Assembly: GCF_016863655.1 (NCBI RefSeq)
Contig: NZ_BOPH01000129.1
Coordinates: 1 to 64,000, forward strand
Source of the DNA: Virgisporangium ochraceum
GTDB taxonomy: Bacteria; Actinomycetota; Actinomycetes; Mycobacteriales; Micromonosporaceae
Length of the DNA: 64,000 nt
Direction: 5' to 3'
Positions 17,111 through 25,728 of the stretch are shown here, piece by piece (within the stretch, counting starts at the first letter, position 1; every line of letters starts with the position of its first letter). The translations under genes and the position numbers were made by a program. Under the pieces are notes generated by a model. The model worked only from the letters and a program-made list of their open reading frames with translations, made no database searches and was not told the origin of the DNA.

Positions 17111-20100
17111 GTGACCATGATGCGGGCACCGTCGGCCATGAGTTCACGCAGCTTCGCCGACAGCACCTCCAGGTCCTCGGCGGTCGCGACCACCTGCTCG
17201 TAGTCCGGCCGGGGCGGTGGTGGAGGAGGCGGGGGAGGAGGCGGTGGCGGCTTGACCAGCAGCTTGGCCGCCTCGGCCGACGCGACCTGCAACGCGTCGA
17301 CCAGGTCCCCGGCACTCTGCTCGTGCCGGGCGTACTCACGTAGCTTGTCGAGGATGTTCCGGGCGCGGTCGTCGTCCATGGACGCGATCGCATCCAGCAG
17401 CGGCCACTGCGCCCCGTCGATCGCGGCCTTCACCCGGGCCGCCTGCTTGAACGACGCCGCGGCCACCTCCGGATCGACGCCGCCGAGATCGGCGCCGGCG
17501 ACCAGTTGCACCAGCACCACGTCGTCGCGCTCGCTGGCGATGTCGGCTAGCAGCCGCGCCGTTCGCCGCGCGGTCGCGAGCCGGCCGGTGGTCGCCTGCG
17601 GTTCGAGTCCTAGCAGGTCGGTCCGTGCCTCCAGCGCTGGCACCAGGTGCGTCGCCGAGCTGACGCATTCACCTGCGACGGTCCGAATCGTGCCGGCGAG
17701 TATTGGCAGATTCGCGGGGCTACGCCACTCTGGCAGCGGCTTGCCGAACAGGGGCCGTCCCCGCTTGACAGCGGCGTCCCACTCCTCCGGGGTCGGCATC
17801 GGCGGCGGCCGCAGCTCCCAATGCCCCTGCACCGCCTGGACCGAGTTCACCGGGACCTTGACCGATCCGTCGTACCAGGCGAGCTGATGTTCCAACCCAA
17901 ACACGATCATGATCAGGTTCTGCAGGTCGCGGTCGAAGCCGCGCGGGTCGGGCTGGTCCATCTGCTCGCGCAGGAACGCGACCGGGTACCGGTCGGTCAG
18001 ACCGCGTTGCGCCGCTCGTTGCGTGAAATGCCGGCTCCACCAGCACGTGCCGGTGGTCAGCACGTACCGGTTGTCGGCCAGTTCCCCGAGCTGGAGGTGG
18101 TTGCAGATGCGCTGCACCGTGCGCCGGTCGGCCTGCTCCACCACCACCCCACGGGTCGGGTCGGCTGCGGCCCGCTGGGCGTAGGTGAGGACCTTCGCCA
18201 TCTCGCCGCGGGTGACCGCCTTCTCATCGTCGGGCAGTGCCGGCTTGCCGGGGTAGGACCAGGCGAGCAGCACGCCGGTCAGGTGCCGCAGCGCGGCATC
18301 CAGGGTGCCACCGATCGGGTCGCCTAGGTGGAGTCCGTCGGCGAGGGCGTGGAGCACACCCTTCGTGTCGTCGACCACGTCGGTGGACTCGGCACCGGCC
18401 TTCGCCGCGCCGTACGCCTGCTTCAGCGCGGTCAGCAGCGAGTCGCGGAGCTGGTGCTGGCGTTGCTGCAGGTAGACTCGGCCCTGCTTGCGGTCGGCCA
18501 CCGACCAGTCGGCGGCCAGGGACTGCAGGCGGTCGCCGCCACCGTCGGCGCCGAGCAGGTAGTTCACCTTCGCCAGCAGCCGCACCCGGCCGATCATGTC
18601 GGCGCTGAGGAAGTACGGCTGCCAGAACACCGTGCGCGACCCGCGCGGGAACAGTTCGATGCGCGCGAAGTCGCTGCCGCGGTCGTAGGTTCCCACGTCG
18701 AACGGGTAGTCGATGTTGATCCGCCAGGTCTCCGCGTCAGCGAGCAGGGTCGACTCGGGCAGGTTGACGTCGTCGCGGACGTTGCCGAACCGCACGTGCA
18801 CGGTGTGCTTGCGGCCCCGCCACTCCCGCAGGTAGCTGATCTCTCCCAGCGTCCCGTCGACACCGGAGAGCCCCATCTCGCTGCACACCAGGTCGCGCAC
18901 CAGCTGCTGCAGTACGCCGTCGCCCGTCTCATTGCTCGGCACGAGATCGAGCAGCTTGTCGTAGTCGACGGCAGACAACTTCAACGACACCACCGGGTCC
19001 GGATCCCTGGTGATGTGCAGTTCGCCGGCGTCGGCCTGCAACTTCTGCAGCCGCCCGAGCACGATCTGGTTCTCGTAACCCGGAATCGGCGACGCGATCG
19101 ACCCGAAGTTCAGCGCGTGCAGCTTCGACGCCGTGAGATTGTGCAGCGCCGGCACCTCCGGCACCAACGCACCGAGCAGCAGCGTCTTGACCAGCTTGTC
19201 GTCGAGCTGGAACGGCTCGTGCCCGGCCGCCTGCTCGGCGGTGATGCCGTGGTGAGCAAGCAGCAACGGACGCAGCTTGCCCCGATAGGTTTCCCTGGCG
19301 GACTGGAACAGCTGCTTCAGCTTCGGCCGGTCGGGCAGCTCACCGGTGAGCACCAGCGGCTCGAACAGCTCGGCGACCCCGATCAGGTCGTTGACCCGCA
19401 GCGTGTCGCGTCGGTCGACCAGAAGCTCGGTCATGATGCGCAGCGCCGTCCGCTCGCGCTGCAACGCCTGTGACAGGGCGACGAGCGAGGCGACCAGCGC
19501 CGGCGAAAATGGGTACAGGCTGCGGAACGCCGCCGCGTCCGAGCCGATCCCCGCGTCGCCGTACTGCGCGCCAAGCAGGAGGATGTCCCACACCGCCCGG
19601 TTGCCGCGCACCGCGGCGAAGGCCCGGTCGATCGTGGCCTTCGCCGCGCCGTCGTTCGGTCGGAGCAGACGCTCGGCGGTGATCTCCGGCAGGTTCGTGT
19701 CGGCCAGCACGATGTTGCCGAGCCGGCCCTGAACGCTGGTCATCATGTCGGCCAGCGCCTGCCGCTCGGTGCCGCCGACCTGCGGGCCGAGGAACTCCTC
19801 CAGGTTGCGCTGCCGGGCCACGAACGAGGCGATCGGCAGCGGCCGGTACGCGTCGGCTGACTCGACCAGCTTGTTCAGCTTCGCGCCCTCGGTGTTGACG
19901 AACGTGTGGTCGGTGATGTGCGTCGACAGCCACAGGATGAACTCGTCGAGGAACAGCACCAGCGCGTCGTAGCCCAGGTCCTTGGCGTGCCGGGTCACCA
20001 CCGCCAAGCCCGCGTCGAGGTCGAGGTACTCGCCGCTGCGCACCGCCCCGGTGAAGAACGCGGTCGTGAGCGCGCTGACCAGCCCGTCGCGCTCCTTTGT

Positions 20101-20772
20101 CCCCGGTGGCTGTGCGGCCGCCGCCGCGTACGTCTCTGCCGTCCACCCGGCTCGGCGCGCCATCATCGCCGCCAGGCCCACGGTCGCCGCCGGTGCCGCC
20201 CCGGCGTCGTCGCCGGGTGGACCGCCCGCGTCGGTGAGTGCGGCGAAGAACGCCTCGTCACCCATCCGGTCACGCAGCCGCGCCGCGTCACCCAGAAGAG
20301 CATCAGACCGGTGGACGGCGGGAAGCGGCGCCTCCGGGTGCAACGCCATGATCTGGTTGAGGTAGCCCTCAAGGACCGCCTGCTCGACCGAGCGCGCGTC
20401 GAGCATGTGGAAGGTCAACGTGAGGATCTTCTTGCCGCGTAGCATCGGGTCGATTTTCGTGACCGGGTCGGCGATGTTCTTCAACGCCCGCGCGTCAGGG
20501 TTGTGCCGCAGCAGTTCCCGCAGCACCGCCATGAAGTGCGATTTACCGGAGCCGAACGATCCGTGGAGGAACGCCGCCTGCGACCGGCCGGTCTGAACCG
20601 CGTGCCCCACCAGCGACAGCGCTTCCTCGAAGTTGGCCCGCAGGGCGTCGGTGACCACGTACCGCTTGAGGTCGGCGCCCTCGGCGGCGCGGACCACGAA
20701 ATCCCCTTCACCGACCGACGGCGGGATGTCGATGAGGTCCCGCAGCAGCGGCTGTTGCGACAAGGCGATCAC
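17095..20772 (-). CDS. pglY: PglY, large BREX ATPase (BrxC family)
   Basis: P-loop ATPase of 1225 aa. Walker A LHGSFGSGKSHFMAVLREL is near residue 70 and Walker B ALVLFLDEFILWLS near 270. Large alpha-helical regions follow. Near the C-terminus is an unbroken tract of about 13 prolines (17221-17256). The start is GTG 20772. It is the first gene of the pglY-pglZ-brxD-brxHI operon, and the 225 bases between it and the divergent small-gene cassette must hold its promoter. The BrxC/PglY family forms the ATPase scaffold of BREX. Confidence 0.93.
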   Translation of the reverse strand: MIALSQQPLLRDLIDIPPSVGEGDFVVRAAEGADLKRYVVTDALRANFEEALSLVGHAVQTGRSQAAFLHGSFGSGKSHFMAVLRELLRHNPDARALKNIADPVTKIDPMLRGKKILTLTFHMLDARSVEQAVLEGYLNQIMALHPEAPLPAVHRSDALLGDAARLRDRMGDEAFFAALTDAGGPPGDDAGAAPAATVGLAAMMARRAGWTAETYAAAAAQPPGTKERDGLVSALTTAFFTGAVRSGEYLDLDAGLAVVTRHAKDLGYDALVLFLDEFILWLSTHITDHTFVNTEGAKLNKLVESADAYRPLPIASFVARQRNLEEFLGPQVGGTERQALADMMTSVQGRLGNIVLADTNLPEITAERLLRPNDGAAKATIDRAFAAVRGNRAVWDILLLGAQYGDAGIGSDAAAFRSLYPFSPALVASLVALSQALQRERTALRIMTELLVDRRDTLRVNDLIGVAELFEPLVLTGELPDRPKLKQLFQSARETYRGKLRPLLLAHHGITAEQAAGHEPFQLDDKLVKTLLLGALVPEVPALHNLTASKLHALNFGSIASPIPGYENQIVLGRLQKLQADAGELHITRDPDPVVSLKLSAVDYDKLLDLVPSNETGDGVLQQLVRDLVCSEMGLSGVDGTLGEISYLREWRGRKHTVHVRFGNVRDDVNLPESTLLADAETWRINIDYPFDVGTYDRGSDFARIELFPRGSRTVFWQPYFLSADMIGRVRLLAKVNYLLGADGGGDRLQSLAADWSVADRKQGRVYLQQRQHQLRDSLLTALKQAYGAAKAGAESTDVVDDTKGVLHALADGLHLGDPIGGTLDAALRHLTGVLLAWSYPGKPALPDDEKAVTRGEMAKVLTYAQRAAADPTRGVVVEQADRRTVQRICNHLQLGELADNRYVLTTGTCWWSRHFTQRAAQRGLTDRYPVAFLREQMDQPDPRGFDRDLQNLIMIVFGLEHQLAWYDGSVKVPVNSVQAVQGHWELRPPPMPTPEEWDAAVKRGRPLFGKPLPEWRSPANLPILAGTIRTVAGECVSSATHLVPALEARTDLLGLEPQATTGRLATARRTARLLADIASERDDVVLVQLVAGADLGGVDPEVAAASFKQAARVKAAIDGAQWPLLDAIASMDDDRARNILDKLREYARHEQSAGDLVDALQVASAEAAKLLVKPPPPPPPPPPPPPRPDYEQVVATAEDLEVLSAKLRELMADGARIMVTWRAQ

Positions 20773-20997
20773 ACCGTCCCGTGTTGTCCGGTTACGACGA
20801 CCGAGGTTAGTTCAACGGTCGCAGGTCGGGGTGTATGGACAGGCCGGAACGGTGCTCTCGACGGACAGAAATGGACCATCGGCCAGCGAACCGTGAACGT
20901 TCAGGAACAACCGGGGTCGAACGCCGAGGGGATTGATCGTCATCCACCGATAGCTTGCGGGCACCTCGCGACCGAGGTCTTCCTGGGGAGGAACCAC
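20773..20997. promoter_or_regulatory. Divergent promoter region pglY / small-gene cassette
   Basis: These 225 bases separate pglY (-) from the + strand cassette and must contain both promoters. A GGGGAGGA RBS lies directly before the cassette's ATG at 20998. I could not assign -35/-10 hexamers with confidence. Confidence 0.4.
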
Positions 20998-21261
20998 ATG
21001 AGCACGACACAGGAGATCCAGCAGGCGCTCCAGCAGACCGGTGCCGGTGTCAGCCAGGCCCTCGCCGCCGCCAACGCGGCCAAGGCCAAGGCGGAGCAGG
21101 CCATCGCCCAGTCCGTCGCATTGGGCGGGCGGGACGTGATCGCCGAGTTCACGGCGTTGAAGAACGCGATCAACGAGTTGATCGCGAGCCTGAACGGCAG
21201 TCGGGAGAAGGTGATCCAGGTGGCTGCCCGGGCGCGACCCGCCGGCGGCGGCGGTGGTTGA
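20998..21261 (+). CDS. Small Ala-rich coiled-coil protein
   Basis: An 87-aa protein starting STTQEIQQALQQTGAGVSQA, rich in Ala, Gln, Lys and Glu and predicted to be helical, ending in a poly-Gly tail. A strong GGGGAGGA RBS fixes the start at 20998, although the frame is open upstream to 20503. Its end overlaps the next small gene. It looks like a member of a small actinobacterial family of unknown function often found in strings of tiny genes; I assign no role. Confidence 0.65.
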   Translation: MSTTQEIQQALQQTGAGVSQALAAANAAKAKAEQAIAQSVALGGRDVIAEFTALKNAINELIASLNGSREKVIQVAARARPAGGGGG

Positions 21262-21415
21262 AGCGCGGAAGGCGGCCCGGCAGGCGACGATCCACCGGGA
21301 GGACCGCCGGATGGTTCGTCTCGGCGGTCACGGCGACGAACTGGCCAGCGCGATGAGAATCTCGATGCGGCCCGAGACGAGACCCCTCGCCGACCACCAC
21401 CGCGTGAGCTGGTGA
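21254..21415 (+). CDS. Very small basic protein in overlapping cassette
   Basis: A 53-aa Arg-rich product (starts VVEARKAARQATIH), from GTG 21254 inside the end of the preceding gene to TGA 21415. The support is positional: it fills the gap in a chain of overlapping genes, and its stop overlaps the next GTG (GTGA). No family is recognised. Confidence 0.45.
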   Translation: MVEARKAARQATIHREDRRMVRLGGHGDELASAMRISMRPETRPLADHHRVSW

Positions 21416-21609
21416 ACGTCGAGTTGGCCGGCCTGGTGCTCGCGGGTGGAAACGTGGTCGCCTTGGCGACACAGTTCATCGTTCCGGTGGCGGTGAACTT
21501 CACTGCGAATATGTCTATGGCGGTCATCGGGGGGATGTCGGCACTGGCAGTGTTCTGGCGCAGGCATAGACAGGAGAGGCAACGGGATGAGGATCGACCC
21601 GAAGATTGA
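21412..21609 (+). CDS. Small two-helix membrane protein
   Basis: 65 aa from GTG 21412, overlapping the previous stop. Two hydrophobic segments are visible (LAGLVLAGGNVVALATQFIV and MSMAVIGGMSALAVF), followed by a charged Arg/Glu-rich tail, so a small integral membrane protein is likely. Its end overlaps the start of the fourth cassette gene at 21587. Function unknown. Confidence 0.6.
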   Translation: MNVELAGLVLAGGNVVALATQFIVPVAVNFTANMSMAVIGGMSALAVFWRRHRQERQRDEDRPED

Positions 21610-22021
21610 GCCGCTGGTCCGTCAGGCGTTCACAGCGGCGATCCGTGTCAAGCCTGAGGAGTTCGCCCAGGCACTGGAAGCTTTCGATGCCGCGAATGGC
21701 GGGGAGGCGATGGCGCTGACCGGTGCGATCACCCTGGCGGTGCTGCATCACGAGTACGAGGGCGGGCCGACGGACGTCGATCTGGCGGAGGTCGCCTCCG
21801 ATGTCGTGCGGACGGCACCGTGGTCCGCGCTCGACGAGCAGGACGTTCACGGGACGCTTCGAGGTTTGGTTTTGGGTGGACCTGCGGTCGGTGTGGATCC
21901 ACGGACGGCCTTCATTTCCCTGCTCGTGACGGCTGCTTATATGTTGGCGTCGAGCACCGAGCCGCCCAAGCGCTGGTGGACCTACCTGGATGAGGTCGAG
22001 GCCCTTCTCGAGCGGCAATAG
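21587..22021 (+). CDS. Conserved-looking hypothetical protein, last gene of cassette
   Basis: 144 aa starting MRIDPKIEPLVRQAFTAAIR, with an AGGAG RBS about 10 bases upstream. It is acidic and alpha-helical, with C-terminal WWTYLDEVEALL. No family is recognised. A partial relative of its N-terminus follows at 22062 (EPLVRAVLNGAVK), suggesting a local duplication. The four-gene cassette runs against the BREX direction and separates pglX from pglY. Confidence 0.65.
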   Translation: MRIDPKIEPLVRQAFTAAIRVKPEEFAQALEAFDAANGGEAMALTGAITLAVLHHEYEGGPTDVDLAEVASDVVRTAPWSALDEQDVHGTLRGLVLGGPAVGVDPRTAFISLLVTAAYMLASSTEPPKRWWTYLDEVEALLERQ

Positions 22022-22061
22022 GAGGGCCGCGACGGAATCAACCGCGTCGTGGCCTCACGTG

Positions 22062-22197
22062 GTGGAGGCTGACAGGAGAGTTGAGCCGCTGGTCCGCGCG
22101 GTCCTCAACGGGGCGGTGAAGACAGATCATAAGCAGTTCACTGCGGCGATTCAGCGGTCCCGGGTCGAAAGGCGGCACAGTCCGATCGGCCGGGCAT
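22062..22197 (+). pseudogene. Truncated duplicate of the 144-aa cassette protein
   Basis: From GTG 22062 the translation VEADRRVEPLVRAVLNGAVK followed by TDHKQFTAAIQRS lines up with residues 1-35 of the preceding protein (the EPLVR block and a Glu/Lys helix). Similarity fades by about 22160, and the frame then runs into the opposite-strand pglX 3' end. It is probably a remnant cut at the junction with the pglX-pglW block. Confidence 0.45.
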
Positions 22198-25100
22198 TCA
22201 GAATGCATCGACGCCGCGGATGCGGTTCAGCTCCGTGCGGTCGTGGCCGAGCATGGACAGTTCGGTGTCGATCAGGCTGGTGAAGAACTCGGCCGGCGTG
22301 CCGGGGAAGCCGGGCTTCGGCTCGTTGTGCCACTGATGCAGCCACGGCTCCAGTTCGACCAGGCCGGCGAGCAACGGCAGCAGCCGGTCGGGCGACCAGC
22401 CGGCCTGGGTCTTGCGGTCGATATAGACGGTCGCGAGGGCCTGCGCCTGGCCGAGATGATCCCAACCCGCCCAACCGAGCAGGTCGGTTGGGTCACCGTC
22501 GCGCCCGGCGCCCGGGTAGGAGACGAAGCGCTCCTTCGGAACATCGAGCTTGCCACGGTTCCTCCAGTAGCTGTTCTTGACGAAGTCGGCCGAGGCATAC
22601 TTTGGCGGCACCGGAATGTCGAGCTTCTCGCCTGCGTCCTCCCGACGTTGCAACGCCCAGGTCTGCTCCCACTGCAGGCGCTTGCGGAGCCCGGACGGCT
22701 TGTACCGCAGGGCCGGCAAGTACGGGACGTTTTCCTCGGCGATTAGCTTGCCGAGCGTCTTCGTGAGGTCGTGCTGGTCGTGGCCCACCCACAGGTCGAG
22801 CACCGAACGGAAGCCGGTGTCGTGACGCACGCGGTCGGCCATCTGCGCGACCGACATCGGCGTAGTCGCCCCGCCCCACAGCGACTCGTCTTCGAGCCGG
22901 TCGAGCAGCCAATCTCGAAGTGCCCTGCTCTGCATGGCGTCCCAGCCCTCAGCGGACCAGCGACGCTTGCACTCCGGCCGCTCGATCAGCTCGATGTTGC
23001 GGTCCGACTCGATGACGGCGATGCGCCGCTCAACCATGGCGCGGTACTCGTCGGGCCAGTGCGCCGGCAACTCCGTGATCGGCGTGGAGTTGTGCCGGGC
23101 GAACCACTGCGTCTCGGTTTCGCCGTTCTTGACCTTGCGCGCGAGCACGATCTCGAAGGCACGCTCGCCGAGTTGAAGTTCCGGCGGGTCGGGGACGGTA
23201 AGGTCCTCGTCAAGGAGGCCGTACAGGCGGTAGACCTCCCAGTCGAGTTCCTCCTGGTGCGCGATCATCTGCGTGCGAACCGAGTGCCACCTAGTTTGAC
23301 TAGCGATCAACCTGGCTCGCGTGGGAACACTCGCTTCGGCAGTCGCAGTTGGGGTCACAGCGGCTGAGGACTGGGCGAGCCGGTCGATAATCGTGCTCCG
23401 GCGAAGTGGTAGCTCTGCCGGTACAGGGAATTGTTGTAACCGAGTTCCATTGAATTGGTAAAAGCGTTCCCAGTCGTCGCTTGTGAAGCCTCCGCCTTCC
23501 CCGCGAATCCCCTTGTCATGACACACTTGCTTAAGCCAAAAGCATGCAGTCGAGCTATTTAATAAGCCAACTAGCTCAAGGTGGTCATTTTCAGTCGAAT
23601 CCTTGGGGAGCTTGACCACTGGTGCGGTGCGGTTGAGTGCCTTCCCGCCTCGGTCGAGCACGAAATGGTTGTGAGTTGCGACTTCACCGAATGTGATGGA
23701 GTACGGGTTGCGGTAGCGGTCACGAATCCACCTGTACCAACCCCACCACGGTTCACCGCTGCCCGATCGAGTTTCACCGGCGAATCCGACGACTGATCGC
23801 AACGTGCGTCGCAGATACCACAGATGGCGCGCCCAGGTCGTTTGTTCGTCCAGTGGCAGTAAGCGGTGCTCGGCGTCGTAAGGCGTGAGGGCATACTCTG
23901 ACGACGTGATCGCCCAGTCTCGAACGGCGTCACCGGTCACGAGCTCGCGGTACACGGAATCGGAAATGCCGCGGCGAAGAAAGTGGGACCTTGGCGCAAA
24001 ATACGCATCGTCCTGGCCTGGGAAGCTTGCGAATCCGATTGCTCCTTCGATTCTAGTGTTAAAGCGTTTCGTGGATCGATCGATTGACTCTCGGAGATCG
24101 GCGCGGCCGCCGCCGCTCAGGCTCCATGGATGCCGAGCTAATTGATCGCGGGGCCAGTCGATTGAGCTGACCCACGGTGATTCCGACCCAGGCCTGTCGA
24201 TCTGTCCGACTATAGCGGCCCAAACAAGGCCAAGTGACGGCTCAGCTGGCTGAGTCGGCTCCCCGCGCACGCTAAGCACTGATCGAATCGTGTTGCTGTA
24301 GCGTTGGCTAACGACCCGGTTCCGTCCAATAAGCACCACGGTCGGCGTTCCATGGCCGGGAATGAACGCACCTGATGTGTCAACAACCTCCGCTAATTCA
24401 ACGCTGCCAGCGAAGAATTCGTTGATCAGTTTCTTGCCGAACTCGCGTTTCATGAACGAGTTGGCGGTGATTTGGCCGACCCAGCCGGCGCCGACCCCGT
24501 CGGCGTCTCCACGCTTCGCGAGCCCGAAGATCCGCTGGGCGAACGGAACTGTCAGGGCGTACTTGCCAGAACAAGCCGAGTAGAGGCTTCGGTACCTCTC
24601 GTTCTGCGCTTTGTCCTTAACGGTGATATATGGCGGATTGCCGACCACCACCGTGTACGTGCTCGGTCGTAGGTACTCCTTGAGTAGGTCGAAATCCTCG
24701 GCCGCGTAGGCGAACTCGACCTCGCCGTCGCGGATCGACAGCAAATCGGTCTGCTCAATCCCCTTGCCTTCGTCCTTGCTCCACGGCAGCAGCGAGTCCC
24801 CGGTCGCCACTCGGACGTCGAATGCGGGTGCCTTCTCCAACGACGTCAGTCCGCATTCGCGCAGAGCCGCTACCATCAACCGGAACCGCGCGATCGCCAC
24901 CGCGAACGGGTTGATGTCCACGCCCGTCACCTGGTGCAGCGCTTTCTGTACCAGTTCTCGCACGTCGTCGGCCGGGTGCCGGTCCTTCCACAGCCGTACC
25001 AAACGTCGAAACGCGCCCAACAGGAAGTGTCCCGATCCGCAGGTCGGGTCGATGACGCTCATCTGCGCCAGTCCGAATTCCTTCAGCGCCGGCTCGAACG

Positions 25101-25728
25101 TCCGGTCGAGGATGAACTCCTCGACGAACTCGGGTGTCTGCAGCAGCGCGTAGGTCGACCGGGCGTGGGCGGACAGGTCCTGGTACAGGTCGCCGAGGAA
25201 CCGGGTCTCCAGCTTCTCCGACACGAGTGACACAAGTCCCGGGCCGCGGCGGAAGAAGTCCGACAGTGCCTCGGCCGCGTCGCCGGAGATGGCGAAGCGC
25301 CACACCGGGTTGTGGTGGTCGAACAGTTTGCCGGTGGCCGGCAGCCGGCGCAGGTAGGTGAACGCCTCGCGGAGCCAGTGCATGTCGTTGTTGCGCGCGG
25401 TCTCCTCGCGCATCAGATACGCCTGCCGGTTGTGGACGGCGCGCTCGGCGGGTGCGGCGTCGGCGGGGCCGCCGATCCACAGTGGAGAGACGAGCCGGTT
25501 GTCCTCGCAGAAGCGCACGAACACGCAGCCGAGCACCCAGGCGACGGCGGCCTGGTCGAGCACGTCCTCCAGCCAGGTTTCGAAGGTGGCGGCGGTGCGT
25601 TCGGCGCGGCGGGCTTCGCCCCACTCGGCGCGCAGCTCGCCGTACAACTTCTCGTCCTGCGGCACGGTCTCCCGCAGACTGTCGACGAGCGTGCGGACCT
25701 GTGCCTGTAACGGCTTCAGGGGAATCAT
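22198..25728 (-). CDS. pglX: PglX, BREX adenine-specific DNA methyltransferase
   Basis: Site-specific N6-adenine methyltransferase that marks host DNA in BREX. ATG 25728 gives 1176 aa and overlaps the pglW stop (ATGA); the frame is open further upstream, but that is antisense-frame noise inside pglW. Motif I reads IDPTCGSGHFLLGAF (about residue 226), and the catalytic VVVGNPPYITV is near 362. The region from about residue 360 to 815 should contain the target-recognition part; stretches there (for example 23521-23580, about 42% GC by count) are much more AT-rich than the flanks, suggesting exchange of specificity. It is coupled to pglW. Confidence 0.95.
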   Translation of the reverse strand: MIPLKPLQAQVRTLVDSLRETVPQDEKLYGELRAEWGEARRAERTAATFETWLEDVLDQAAVAWVLGCVFVRFCEDNRLVSPLWIGGPADAAPAERAVHNRQAYLMREETARNNDMHWLREAFTYLRRLPATGKLFDHHNPVWRFAISGDAAEALSDFFRRGPGLVSLVSEKLETRFLGDLYQDLSAHARSTYALLQTPEFVEEFILDRTFEPALKEFGLAQMSVIDPTCGSGHFLLGAFRRLVRLWKDRHPADDVRELVQKALHQVTGVDINPFAVAIARFRLMVAALRECGLTSLEKAPAFDVRVATGDSLLPWSKDEGKGIEQTDLLSIRDGEVEFAYAAEDFDLLKEYLRPSTYTVVVGNPPYITVKDKAQNERYRSLYSACSGKYALTVPFAQRIFGLAKRGDADGVGAGWVGQITANSFMKREFGKKLINEFFAGSVELAEVVDTSGAFIPGHGTPTVVLIGRNRVVSQRYSNTIRSVLSVRGEPTQPAEPSLGLVWAAIVGQIDRPGSESPWVSSIDWPRDQLARHPWSLSGGGRADLRESIDRSTKRFNTRIEGAIGFASFPGQDDAYFAPRSHFLRRGISDSVYRELVTGDAVRDWAITSSEYALTPYDAEHRLLPLDEQTTWARHLWYLRRTLRSVVGFAGETRSGSGEPWWGWYRWIRDRYRNPYSITFGEVATHNHFVLDRGGKALNRTAPVVKLPKDSTENDHLELVGLLNSSTACFWLKQVCHDKGIRGEGGGFTSDDWERFYQFNGTRLQQFPVPAELPLRRSTIIDRLAQSSAAVTPTATAEASVPTRARLIASQTRWHSVRTQMIAHQEELDWEVYRLYGLLDEDLTVPDPPELQLGERAFEIVLARKVKNGETETQWFARHNSTPITELPAHWPDEYRAMVERRIAVIESDRNIELIERPECKRRWSAEGWDAMQSRALRDWLLDRLEDESLWGGATTPMSVAQMADRVRHDTGFRSVLDLWVGHDQHDLTKTLGKLIAEENVPYLPALRYKPSGLRKRLQWEQTWALQRREDAGEKLDIPVPPKYASADFVKNSYWRNRGKLDVPKERFVSYPGAGRDGDPTDLLGWAGWDHLGQAQALATVYIDRKTQAGWSPDRLLPLLAGLVELEPWLHQWHNEPKPGFPGTPAEFFTSLIDTELSMLGHDRTELNRIRGVDAF

